Shown: one piece after another, positions 1 to 7,992 of the stretch
How the letters are laid out: every line of letters begins with the position of its first letter
Position numbering within the stretch: position 1 is the first letter of the stretch
Source of the DNA: Tabrizicola sp.
Lineage (GTDB): Bacteria; Pseudomonadota; Alphaproteobacteria; Rhodobacterales; Rhodobacteraceae
Assembly (NCBI RefSeq): GCF_030694085.1
Contig: NZ_JAUXZE010000071.1
Coordinates: 62,001-126,000, forward strand
Reading direction: 5' to 3'
DNA: 64,000 nucleotides
Program-made: the position numbers and the translations under genes
The notes under the pieces: generated by a model
The model's input: the letters and a program-made list of their open reading frames with translations, nothing else
Databases searched by the model: none
What the model was told of the DNA's origin: nothing

Positions 1-425
1 GCCGGTTCGATTTGGCCCAGCCGGGCTACTTTGTGACGCGGGTGGTCGAAACGGTCGAGGATGGGCGGATCTTCAGGTTCTCGAACCTGTCAGGATTTGG
101 AGATCGATGGTTCGAGGATGGGCGGTTCGAGGTGCAATCAGGTGAAGCGGCCGGGCTTGTCGGTGTCGTCAAGATTGATCGCACCGAGGATGTGGGACGA
201 CGCATCGAGTTATGGCAGTCTATCGGTGCGCCAGTTGTTGCCGGAGACAGCATTCGGATCCTTGTCGGCTGCGACAAGCGGCCGAGCACCTGTCGCACCA
301 AGTTTGCCAACTTCTTGAATTATCGTGGTTTCCCGCACATCCCTGGCGAAGACTGGTTGGCCTCGTATCCTGTCCCTGACCGGCCAAACGCCGGGGCCAG
401 GCGCGTCGGCGGGAGCGATGAATGA
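1..425 (+). CDS. GTA/phage tail hub protein, DUF2163 family, C-terminal part (orfg13-like)
   Basis: The reading frame is open to the left edge, so the 5' end lies outside the window and only about the last 140 residues are visible. The sequence resembles the C-terminal part of DUF2163 proteins (phage conserved hypothetical BR0599 type), which form the baseplate hub of the Rhodobacter gene transfer agent. The Cys-Asp-Lys-Arg (residues GCDKRP) followed by CRTKFANFLNYRGFPHIPG is typical of this C-terminal region. Its stop overlaps the start of the next gene (ATGA, 422–425), as expected for the co-translated tail module. The assignment rests mainly on the order hub – peptidase – giant tail-tip protein, which matches GTA genes g13–g14–g15. 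A TTG at position 12 could be mistaken for a start but is internal. Confidence 0.85.
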   Translation, partial: RFDLAQPGYFVTRVVETVEDGRIFRFSNLSGFGDRWFEDGRFEVQSGEAAGLVGVVKIDRTEDVGRRIELWQSIGAPVVAGDSIRILVGCDKRPSTCRTKFANFLNYRGFPHIPGEDWLASYPVPDRPNAGARRVGGSDE

Positions 426-865
426 CAGCCGCTGAGCGTGCGATTGCGGAAGCCAGATGCTGGATCGGCACCCCCTATCTGCATCAGGCTAGCACCCGTG
501 GAGCCGGGACGGACTGCCTGGGGCTGCTTCGGGGCGTCTGGCGGGCCATTTACAGGGGGGAACCGGAATCGGTTCCGGCCTACACCGCTGACTGGGCCGA
601 ACCGCAGCATCACGAGGTGCTTTTCGAAGCAGCCAGCCGATGGTTGGTGTCGAAGCCTCTGAATGTCCCTGCCGTAGGAGATGTGCTGCTGTTCCGCATG
701 CGCGAGGGTGCCATCGCCAAGCACCTCGGGCTTCAGTCGGACGTCGGTCCCCATCCAAAGTTCATCCATTCCTACACGGGCCACGGCGTCCTTGAGAGTT
801 CACTCTCGCAGCCCTGGCAGCGCCGGATCGTGGCGCGTTTCGCATTTCCAGAAGGAACCAAGTGA
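422..865 (+). CDS. GTA/phage cell wall peptidase, NlpC/P60 family (orfg14-like)
   Basis: 147-residue putative cysteine peptidase of the NlpC/P60 fold. The nucleophile is Cys32 in the GTDCLGLLRG motif, and the catalytic His is probably His101 in AKHLGL; His116 (HSYTGHG) lies nearby. In the gene transfer agent this protein sits in the baseplate, and family knowledge suggests it cuts peptidoglycan peptide bridges during DNA delivery. It has no signal peptide, as expected for a particle component. It overlaps the upstream hub gene by four bases, and the next gene starts directly after its stop. Codon use is a little less biased than in neighbouring housekeeping genes. Prophage origin cannot be excluded from three genes alone, but the gene order is that of the GTA. 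Confidence 0.9.
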   Translation: MTAAERAIAEARCWIGTPYLHQASTRGAGTDCLGLLRGVWRAIYRGEPESVPAYTADWAEPQHHEVLFEAASRWLVSKPLNVPAVGDVLLFRMREGAIAKHLGLQSDVGPHPKFIHSYTGHGVLESSLSQPWQRRIVARFAFPEGTK

Positions 866-3800
866 ATGGCCACTCTGCTTCTTTCCGCTGCCGGCGCAGC
901 GGTTGGTGCCGGCTTCGGCGGTACGGTATTGGGACTGTCTGGTGCCGTGATCGGGCGGGCAATCGGTGCTACGCTTGGACGTGCGATCGACCAGCGCGTG
1001 CTTGGTGCGGGATCGGAGCCGGTGGATGTCGGCCGAATCGACCGTCTTCGTCTGACCGGAGCGGGCGAGGGCGGGGCAATCGGCCAGATCTGGGGCCGGA
1101 TGCGCGTCGGCGGCCAAGTCATATGGGCGACGCAGTTCACGGAAACTGTCCGTCGGCGCCGGAGCGGCAAGGGCGCTCCGAAGCCAAAAGTCAACGAATA
1201 CAGCTATTCTGTCAGCCTGGCGATTGCTCTTTGTGAAGGTGAGGTGTTGCGTATCGGGCGGATCTGGGCCGACGGGAACGAAATCTCGGCACTGGACCTG
1301 AACCTGCGGTTCTATCCGGGTAGCGAAACCCAGTTGCCGGACCCGTTGATCGAGGCCGTCGAGGGCTCTGGCAAGGCGCCGGCCTATCGCGGTCTGGCTT
1401 ATGTCGTGATCGAGGATCTGGACCTGTCGGCCTATGGCAACCGCGTTCCGCAGTTCAGTTTTGAGGTTGTCCGGCCCGCGCAGGGGCCTGCGATCGGCGC
1501 GACCGATACGCTTGGTGGTGCCATCCGCGGAGTGGCTCTGATCCCTGGCACGGGGGAATACGGGCTGGCCACGACGCCCGTACACTATGCAGAGGCGCTT
1601 GGACGCAACCGATCGGCCAACGTGCACTCTCCCTCCGGGAAAACCGACTTCGCAACAAGTCTGGACCAGCTGTCCCAGGAACTGCCCAACGCGGGAGCAG
1701 TTTCTCTTGTTGTGTCGTGGTTCGGAGATGATCTGCGCTGTTCGAGCTGCACCGTACGGCCCAAGGTCGAGCAGAACTTGAGAGACGGCGTGGGTATGGC
1801 CTGGCGCGCAGGCGGAATCGCCAGGGCTGCCGCACTGGAAGTACCGAAGGTCGATGGGATTTCCGTCTATGGCGGGACGCCTGCCGATGCCTCTGTCATC
1901 GAGGCAATCCGTGCCATCCGCGCGGCCGGCAAAGAAGTGATGTTCTATCCGTTCATTCTTATGGACCAGCTGGATGGCAACGCTTTATCGGACCCCTGGA
2001 GTGACTCTCTGACGCAGCCAGTTCTGCCGTGGCGCGGCAGGATCACCTTGGCTGAAGCTCCGGGCAGGCCCGGAACCACGGATAGGACAGCCGCCGCCGC
2101 GGCAGAAGTGACCACCTTTTTCGGGTCTGCTCAGCCGGGTGATTTCACGGTGAGCGGCGAATCCATCGGCTACACCGGGCCAAACGACTGGGGCTTCCGT
2201 CGATTCATTCTGCATTATGCACGTCTTTGCGCCGTAGCGGGCGGCGTGGATGCCTTTTGCATAGGATCGGAGATGCGGAGCCTGACCCAGATCCGCGGGC
2301 AAGCGGACAGCTTCCCCGCCGTTGCGGCACTGAAGCAACTTGCCGCGGACGTGAGGTCGATCCTGGGGCCAAATGTCAAGATAAGCTACGCGGCCGATTG
2401 GTCGGAGTATTTCGGCTATCACGCTGATGGAAACGTCTACTTCCACCTCGACCCGCTCTGGTCTGACCCGGAAATCGACTTCGTCGGCATCGACAATTAC
2501 ATGCCGGTATCGGACTGGCGCGAGGATGAATACCACGCGGATTCGTCGTACGGATCAATTTACAACTTAAGGTATTTGCAGGATAATTTCGCAGGCGGCG
2601 AGGGCTTTGACTGGTACTATGACAGTCCCGAGGGAGCCTTGGCCCAACGGCGGTTGCCGATTGCCGACGGTGCCTTTGGAGAGCCCTGGGTCTTTCGATA
2701 CAAGGATCTGAAATCCTGGTGGTCCAACCTTCATCATGATCGCATTGAAGGTGTGCGTTCCACGCTTCCTACGGCATGGATTCCGGGTTCCAAACCTATA
2801 CGGTTCACCGAATATGGTTGTGCGGCTATCGACAAGGGTACGAACCAGCCGAACAAGTTCATTGACGTCAAGTCGTCCGAGTCCGGACTGCCCCTTTGGT
2901 CCAACGGTCGCCGCGATGATCTGATCCAGATGCAATACCTCCTCGCAACTGCGAAGTTCTGGGAGGAGTCCACCAATAATCCAATCTCGGTGGACTATGG
3001 TGGGCCGATGGTCGATCTTGATCACGCTTACGCCTGGGCCTGGGACAGCCGTCCTTTCCCGGAGTTTCCCGGTCAAACCGAGGTCTGGAGTGATGGCGAT
3101 AACTATGCCCGCGGGCATTGGCTAAATGGACGTGCCTCAAGCCAGCCGCTTACAGGTGTCGTAGCTGAGATTTGCCAACGCTCGGGTGTCGATACACTGA
3201 AAACCGATGCGCTTTACGGCTTGGTTCGTGGCTATCAGCAGGCGGACATTGCCACCGGTCGGTCGTCCTTGCAGCCGCTCATGCTTACTTATGGCTTTGA
3301 CGCCTTCGAACGCGACGGGCTGCTTTCCTTCCGCAGTCGGGATGCAAGGGTCGTGGCCGACGTAGGAGACGACGATCTGGTCGACCTGCCTGATCTGGAT
3401 GGCAGTCTTGAAGCCACGCGCAGCTCGGAAGCCGAGACGGCGGGTCAGGTCCGCCTGAACTACGTCGACGCCCAGTCCAGCTACGAGATCAGATCGGTCG
3501 AGGCACGGTTTCCAGACGAGGACTCGCTGAACGTCTCACAGTCCGACCTGCCGCTCGCACTGACCCGCACCGAGGGCCAAGCAGCGGTGGAGCGTTGGCT
3601 TGCCGAGGCGCGAGTTGCTCGAGACACGGTCCGCTTCGGTCTGCCAAAGTCGCGCCTGTCGGTCGGAGCCGGCGATGTGGTCGCATATGCTGGCCGTCGC
3701 TATCGGGTGGATCGCGTCGAACAGGCCGAAGGTCAGCTTCTGGAAGCCGTCAGGGTCGAGTCGGGCGTCTATCTTCCGTCGGACAAGGCGGATGAGGCGA

Positions 3801-4759
3801 TTTCAGTGAGGCCCTTCGTGCCCCCCGTTCCGGTCCTGCCGGTCCTTCTGGACCTGCCATTGATCACCGGATCGGAAGCGCCACAAGCGCCCTATGTTGC
3901 CGTCGCGGCGGACCCCTGGCCCGGTACAGTGGCAGTCTGGTCCTCCAGCGAAGACGCGGGATACGAAGTGAATCGCCTGGTTCCGGCGCCAGCCGTAATC
4001 GGCGTTACCGAAACGGTGCTGCTTCGTCACAGCCCGGGTCTATGGGATCGCGGTGCGCCACTTCGGATCAGGATCGCAGGGGGCGAGCTGACCTCTGCCA
4101 CGGAACTCGCCGTCTTGAACGGCGCAAACGCTATGGCCATCGGAGATGGCAGCGTATCAAGCTGGGAAGTGTTCCAGTTCGCCGACGCGCAGCTTGTTGC
4201 CCCGGACACATATGAATTGTCCACTCGCTTGCGAGGGCAACTCGGGACCGATGGCGTAGTGCCTGCTGTCTGGGCAGTCGGCAGCACGGTAGTCCTGCTT
4301 GATCTCTCGCTCCTTCAACTTGATCTGCCGCTGTCTTCGCGTGGACTGGCCCGCTTCTATCGGATCGGTGTTGCCGCGCGCGGCTTTGATGATCCGCTTG
4401 TCACTGTCAGGAACGAGGCATTCGACGGGATCGGGCTACGGCCTTACCCGGTTTCGCATCTGCGCCAGACAAAGGATGCAGGAGATACCCGGATCATCTG
4501 GAAGCGCCGGACCAGGGCCGACGGAGATTCATGGCAGTCAACCGAGGTTCCGTTGGGAGAGGAGGTCGAGGCCTATCTGGTTCGCGTGCTGCAGGCCTCG
4601 GCAATTGTCGCGGAGTATACGGTCAACCAACCGCAGTTCCTTTACACGGTGGCCATGCAGGCTGCGGACAATATAACCGGAGCTTTCCAGATTTCCGTGG
4701 CCCAGATGTCGGTTGCCTTTGGTCCGGGGCCGTTCCGGAAAATCGGTGTACCGGCCTGA
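866..4759 (+). CDS. GTA tail-tip/host-specificity protein with TIM-barrel domain (orfg15-like)
   Basis: 1297-residue giant tail protein, close to the length of the last structural gene of the Rhodobacter capsulatus GTA cluster (the 'megatron' baseplate protein). The N-terminus (residues 1–50) is a glycine/alanine-rich, glycine-zipper-like hydrophobic stretch. Residues about 420–720 look like the glycoside-hydrolase-like TIM-barrel domain of this family (aromatic/Asp-rich motifs such as DWSEYFGYH, FVGIDNYMP and FTEYGCAAIDKG), followed by a phage-tail-type domain (about 800–950) and beta-rich C-terminal repeats. It probably forms the distal tip that contacts the cell surface and penetrates the wall. 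It starts directly after the peptidase stop and is the last gene of the cluster; cysE follows after 124 bp. The frame is intact with no sign of decay. Confidence 0.9.
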   Translation: MATLLLSAAGAAVGAGFGGTVLGLSGAVIGRAIGATLGRAIDQRVLGAGSEPVDVGRIDRLRLTGAGEGGAIGQIWGRMRVGGQVIWATQFTETVRRRRSGKGAPKPKVNEYSYSVSLAIALCEGEVLRIGRIWADGNEISALDLNLRFYPGSETQLPDPLIEAVEGSGKAPAYRGLAYVVIEDLDLSAYGNRVPQFSFEVVRPAQGPAIGATDTLGGAIRGVALIPGTGEYGLATTPVHYAEALGRNRSANVHSPSGKTDFATSLDQLSQELPNAGAVSLVVSWFGDDLRCSSCTVRPKVEQNLRDGVGMAWRAGGIARAAALEVPKVDGISVYGGTPADASVIEAIRAIRAAGKEVMFYPFILMDQLDGNALSDPWSDSLTQPVLPWRGRITLAEAPGRPGTTDRTAAAAAEVTTFFGSAQPGDFTVSGESIGYTGPNDWGFRRFILHYARLCAVAGGVDAFCIGSEMRSLTQIRGQADSFPAVAALKQLAADVRSILGPNVKISYAADWSEYFGYHADGNVYFHLDPLWSDPEIDFVGIDNYMPVSDWREDEYHADSSYGSIYNLRYLQDNFAGGEGFDWYYDSPEGALAQRRLPIADGAFGEPWVFRYKDLKSWWSNLHHDRIEGVRSTLPTAWIPGSKPIRFTEYGCAAIDKGTNQPNKFIDVKSSESGLPLWSNGRRDDLIQMQYLLATAKFWEESTNNPISVDYGGPMVDLDHAYAWAWDSRPFPEFPGQTEVWSDGDNYARGHWLNGRASSQPLTGVVAEICQRSGVDTLKTDALYGLVRGYQQADIATGRSSLQPLMLTYGFDAFERDGLLSFRSRDARVVADVGDDDLVDLPDLDGSLEATRSSEAETAGQVRLNYVDAQSSYEIRSVEARFPDEDSLNVSQSDLPLALTRTEGQAAVERWLAEARVARDTVRFGLPKSRLSVGAGDVVAYAGRRYRVDRVEQAEGQLLEAVRVESGVYLPSDKADEAISVRPFVPPVPVLPVLLDLPLITGSEAPQAPYVAVAADPWPGTVAVWSSSEDAGYEVNRLVPAPAVIGVTETVLLRHSPGLWDRGAPLRIRIAGGELTSATELAVLNGANAMAIGDGSVSSWEVFQFADAQLVAPDTYELSTRLRGQLGTDGVVPAVWAVGSTVVLLDLSLLQLDLPLSSRGLARFYRIGVAARGFDDPLVTVRNEAFDGIGLRPYPVSHLRQTKDAGDTRIIWKRRTRADGDSWQSTEVPLGEEVEAYLVRVLQASAIVAEYTVNQPQFLYTVAMQAADNITGAFQISVAQMSVAFGPGPFRKIGVPA

Positions 4760-4842
4760 GCAGAACGGGAAACAGAGGGGATCACATCATCCATTTCAAG
4801 AAATGATGAAGAGACGCACAGAATTGCATGTCGCCAGTCAAT

Positions 4843-4872
4843 CCGGTTGTGGTATCTAGAGTCCACAACCGG
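4843..4872 (+). promoter_or_regulatory. 30-bp inverted repeat overlapping the cysE Shine-Dalgarno region
   Basis: Perfect 10-bp arms (CCGGTTGTGG at 4843–4852, CCACAACCGG at 4863–4872) are separated by a 10-base spacer. The right arm runs into the GGAGG ribosome binding site (4871–4875) of cysE, so the repeat is either a DNA operator or an mRNA hairpin that would tie up the edge of the ribosome binding site. There is no T-tract, so it is unlikely to be only a terminator for the GTA cluster. Confidence 0.55.
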
Positions 4873-4883
4873 AGGCTTCGCCA

Positions 4884-5690
4884 ATGTTCGAAACCAGATC
4901 CAAACTCACCGCCGTCGACCCGGTCTGGCGTCGGGTTTGTGAAGAAGCCGTAGACGCGATTCGTGACGAGCCGCTGCTTGGCGGGCTTATCCACTCTGGA
5001 CTCTTGCACCATTCCACGTTGGAGCGGGCGCTCGCCTATCGTTTCTCCTTGAAGCTTGCTTCCGGCGAAATGAGCGAGCAGATCCTGAGAGAAATTGCTG
5101 ATGAGGCTTATGACAGCGACTCGGAAATAGGCGCTGCTGCCCGCACCGATCTCATGGCAGTCTACGAGCGTGATCCGGCCTGCCACCGCTTCCTTCAGCC
5201 GCTTCTATTCTTCAAAGGCTACCAGGCCGTTCAGGCCTACCGCATCGGACACTGGCTCTGGCAGACTGGACGCATCGACCTTGCGTATTTTGTCCAGATG
5301 CGGGTGTCTGAGGTCTTTGGGGTCGACATTCACCCCGCGGCCCGCGTCGGCAAGGGAATCATGATCGACCACGCCCATTCCATCGTAATCGGCGAGACCG
5401 CGGTGGTTGGCGACAACGTGTCGATGCTTCACTCCGTCACTCTCGGCGGGACCGGGAAGGAAGACGGAGACCGGCACCCCAAGATCGGGGACGGCGTGCT
5501 GATCGGCGCCGGTGCGAAGGTTCTTGGCAACATCCATGTCGGCCGTTGCTCGCGCATTGCTGCAGGCTCCGTGGTGCTTGAGGACGTTCCCCCCAACACA
5601 ACGGTTGCTGGGGTCCCCGCGCGCGTGGTGGGCAAGGCTGGCTGTGCCCAGCCTGCCTTGACCATGGACCAGATCCTCAAGGCGGAATGA
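4884..5690 (+). CDS. cysE: Serine O-acetyltransferase
   Basis: 268 residues, normal length for CysE. It acetylates L-serine with acetyl-CoA to give O-acetylserine, the first committed step of cysteine synthesis in the cytoplasm. The N-terminal half is the helical SAT domain. From about residue 150 the left-handed beta-helix of hexapeptide repeats begins, with the conserved block IMIDHAHSIVIGETA holding the catalytic Asp-His region, then SVTLGGTGK and the PPNTTVAGVPARVVG end cap. The ATG at 4884 follows a GGAGG ribosome binding site at 4871–4875. It is placed right behind the GTA cluster; to my recollection this neighbourhood is common in Rhodobacterales. An inverted repeat directly upstream suggests dedicated regulation. 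Confidence 0.97.
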   Translation: MFETRSKLTAVDPVWRRVCEEAVDAIRDEPLLGGLIHSGLLHHSTLERALAYRFSLKLASGEMSEQILREIADEAYDSDSEIGAAARTDLMAVYERDPACHRFLQPLLFFKGYQAVQAYRIGHWLWQTGRIDLAYFVQMRVSEVFGVDIHPAARVGKGIMIDHAHSIVIGETAVVGDNVSMLHSVTLGGTGKEDGDRHPKIGDGVLIGAGAKVLGNIHVGRCSRIAAGSVVLEDVPPNTTVAGVPARVVGKAGCAQPALTMDQILKAE

Positions 5691-5700
5691 CCATCCAAGC

Positions 5701-6342
5701 ATGATCCCCGCCCTCCGTGTGTTCGCAGGCCGTGTGACTGGGCTGGCCATCTCGACCTTCGCCCGATTCATGACCGCCCCCCGTGCCATCTGGCAAGGGA
5801 TCGAGCCGGTGCCACATCAGCGTGTCTATTTCGCCAACCACTCCTCGAACGGCGACTTCGTTCTGCTCTGGACCACGCTGCCCAGCCCCCTCCGCCGCCA
5901 GACCCGGCCTGTCGCCGCGCTGGACTACTGGCTGACCTCGCCGCTGCGTGCCTTCATCGGGCGCGAGGTTTTCAACGCCGTCCTTATCGACCGCCGCCCC
6001 GAAGCGCGAACCGAGGACCCGGTGGCCCAGATGGTCGCCGCGCTTGACCAGGGATCCTCGCTGATCCTCTTCCCCGAAGGCCAGCGCAACAGTTCGGACG
6101 CCCCGCTGTTGCCGTTCAAGTCCGGGCTTTACCACCTTGCCAAAGCCCGCCCCGGCGTCGACCTTGTCCCGGTCTGGATCGCCAACCTCAACCGCGTGAT
6201 GCCCAAGGGTGAAGTCATTCCCGTGCCGCTGATCTGCACCCTTACCTTCGGCTCCCCCCTGCATCTCGAACCCGACGAGACGAAAGAGGCCTTCCTCGAA
6301 CGCGCCACCCAGGCGCTCCTCGCACTCAGGGCTCCGGCATGA
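5701..6342 (+). CDS. 1-acyl-sn-glycerol-3-phosphate acyltransferase-like protein (PlsC family)
   Basis: 213 residues with the two hallmark acyltransferase motifs: the H-x4-D box (His47 and Asp52 in NHSSNGD) and the FPEGQR box (residues 124–129) that binds glycerol phosphate. Family knowledge predicts transfer of an acyl chain to a lysophospholipid at the inner face of the membrane. It is shorter than E. coli PlsC (245 aa) and has only a weak N-terminal hydrophobic stretch. It starts 10 bp after cysE, and its stop overlaps the next gene (a CdsA-like protein) by four bases, so it is translationally coupled to phospholipid head-group chemistry. It may act on a specialised lipid rather than be the main PlsC. 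Confidence 0.88.
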   Translation: MIPALRVFAGRVTGLAISTFARFMTAPRAIWQGIEPVPHQRVYFANHSSNGDFVLLWTTLPSPLRRQTRPVAALDYWLTSPLRAFIGREVFNAVLIDRRPEARTEDPVAQMVAALDQGSSLILFPEGQRNSSDAPLLPFKSGLYHLAKARPGVDLVPVWIANLNRVMPKGEVIPVPLICTLTFGSPLHLEPDETKEAFLERATQALLALRAPA

Positions 6343-7283
6343 CCTCGCCGCATCTCCTCTGGCTCCTCGCCGGTGTCGGCACCATCCTCGTCCTCGCCTC
6401 CGTCATCGGCGAGATCCTCCGTGCCCGCCTTTCGCCAGCCGGCCAGAACCCGGTGATCGAGAACCTGAACGCCCGCATCAACGCCTGGTGGGTGATGGTG
6501 ATCTGCCTCGCGCTGGCCTTCATCGCGGGCAAACCGGGGGTCGTCCTTCTCTTCGCACTCTGCTCCTTTGCCGCCCTGCGTGAGTTTCTGACGCTGACCA
6601 CCCACAACCGCGCGGATCACTGGTCGTTGGTCGCCTGCTTCTTCCTGATCCTGCCGCTGCAATATGCTTTCCTCGCGACGGACTGGTACGGGATGTATTC
6701 GATCTTCATCCCGGTCTATGCCTTCCTTCTTCTGCCCGTCGTCTCGTCCCTCCGTGGCTCCACCAAGGACTTCCTGATCCGCGTCTCGGAAACCCAATGG
6801 GCGCTGATGATCTGCGTCTACTGCGCCAGTCACGTCCCGGCACTCCTCTACCTGCAGATCCCGGGGTTCGAGGGTCGCAACGTCATCCTCATTGCCTATC
6901 TGATCTTCGTCGTGCAGCTGTCGGACGTCATGCAATACGTCTGGGGCAAGCTGATCGGTCGGACCAAGGTTGCGCCCACTCTCTCGCCCTCCAAGACCTG
7001 GGAGGGACTTGTTGGCGGCACCCTCACCGCCACTGCAGTTGGCACCGCGCTTTACTGGATGACCCCGTTCTCTCCCCTTGAAGCCGCCAGCATGTGCATC
7101 CTCATCACGCTGATGGGCTTTTTCGGCGGCCTTGTCATGTCGGCCATCAAACGGGACCGTGGGATCAAGGACTGGGGCCACCTCATAGCCGGGCATGGCG
7201 GCTTTCTCGACCGGCTCGACAGCGTGATCTTCGCCGCGCCGATCTTCTTCCACGTCACCCGCTGGGTCTGGTCCACGACATGA
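6339..7283 (+). CDS. Phosphatidate cytidylyltransferase (CdsA-like)
   Basis: 314-residue polytopic membrane protein with about eight hydrophobic segments. The C-terminal third carries the CdsA signature: SPSKTWEGLVGG, then a FFGGLVMSAIKRD segment and GHGGFLDRLDS with the paired Asp residues of the active site. The expected reaction is CTP plus phosphatidate to CDP-diacylglycerol, the branch point for phosphatidylglycerol, cardiolipin and phosphatidylethanolamine. The gene is wedged by ATGA overlaps between a PlsC-like and a CDP-alcohol phosphotransferase-like gene, so the three form one translation unit covering successive steps of phospholipid synthesis. Whether it is the sole CdsA of the cell cannot be told from this window. 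Confidence 0.92.
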   Translation: MTSPHLLWLLAGVGTILVLASVIGEILRARLSPAGQNPVIENLNARINAWWVMVICLALAFIAGKPGVVLLFALCSFAALREFLTLTTHNRADHWSLVACFFLILPLQYAFLATDWYGMYSIFIPVYAFLLLPVVSSLRGSTKDFLIRVSETQWALMICVYCASHVPALLYLQIPGFEGRNVILIAYLIFVVQLSDVMQYVWGKLIGRTKVAPTLSPSKTWEGLVGGTLTATAVGTALYWMTPFSPLEAASMCILITLMGFFGGLVMSAIKRDRGIKDWGHLIAGHGGFLDRLDSVIFAAPIFFHVTRWVWSTT

Positions 7284-7906
7284 GCGACGGAAACCGCCGA
7301 CCGCTTACCTCGCGCAACTCCCAATGGGCCGCGCGCCTCGCCTCCTGGGCCGTCCAGAAGGGCCTCACCCCGAACCAGATCAGTCAAGCCTCCATGGCCT
7401 TCGCAGCCACCGGCCTTGCGCTTTACTGGCTCTCCACCCAAGGCCCCGGCATCGTCCAGTTCCTCTGCCTGATCCTCGCCGCCGCCACCCTGCAGGCCCG
7501 CCTCGTCTGCAACCTGATCGACGGTATGGTCGCGATCGAGGGCGGCAAAGGTGCCAAGGACGGCCCCTTCTGGAATGAGGCCCCCGACCGCGCCTCCGAC
7601 CTCCTCTTCTTCACCGGAGCCGGTCTCGCCGCAGGCAACCCCGCGCTGGGCCTCCTCGCTGCCGCCCTCGCCATCGCCACCGCCTATATCCGCGAACTTG
7701 GCCGGGCCGAGGGCTTTCCGCCCGATTTCTCCGGCCCCCTCTCCAAACCGCAACGCATGGCTGTCCTGACCGCAGGCACCACCGTCGCCGCCCTTTACGC
7801 CAGCGAATGGACACTGAACCTGACGCTCTGGATCATCGTGGCAGGCACAGCCGTCACGATCCTCCGGCGTTCCCGGACTCTCATCGAAAAGCTGAAGTCT
7901 CGATAA
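7280..7906 (+). CDS. CDP-alcohol phosphatidyltransferase family protein with a divergent active-site signature
   Basis: 208 residues with several hydrophobic helices. The family signature D-x2-DG-x2-AR-x8-G-x3-D-x3-D is recognisable but altered: Asn78 stands for the first Asp, Ile86 for the Arg, and Asn99 for the third Asp, while Asp81-Gly82, Gly95 and Asp103 are kept (NLIDGMVAI … GPFWNEAPDR). The ATG at 7280 overlaps the stop of the CdsA-like gene (ATGA). A longer in-frame start further upstream would lie deep inside that gene and is rejected. The role is expected to be head-group transfer from or to CDP-diacylglycerol, but the lost Asp residues would weaken the usual two-metal site, so the true reaction is open. 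I recall the FNE-type variant as a recurring subfamily. Confidence 0.8.
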   Translation: MSDGNRRPLTSRNSQWAARLASWAVQKGLTPNQISQASMAFAATGLALYWLSTQGPGIVQFLCLILAAATLQARLVCNLIDGMVAIEGGKGAKDGPFWNEAPDRASDLLFFTGAGLAAGNPALGLLAAALAIATAYIRELGRAEGFPPDFSGPLSKPQRMAVLTAGTTVAALYASEWTLNLTLWIIVAGTAVTILRRSRTLIEKLKSR

Positions 7907-7933
7907 GGAAAAGGGGACCCTGCGGCCCCCATT

Positions 7934-7982
7934 TCATCTGTCCACAAATATCCCACGGGGGCGCGGGGGTGTGAAACCCCCG
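7934..7982. repeat. Intergenic G-run repeat, copy 1 (CAAATATCCC family)
   Basis: Nearly identical to the element at 31246–31296 (about nine bases in ten over roughly 50 bp) and related to 38700–38742. The core is CAAATATCCCACGGGGG, followed by a GGGGG-tgtgaaa-CCCCC hairpin (7965–7981). It sits between the convergent CDP-alcohol phosphotransferase and pdhC genes and probably serves as a bidirectional terminator. Confidence 0.75.
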
Positions 7983-7992
7983 CTCCGCAGGT

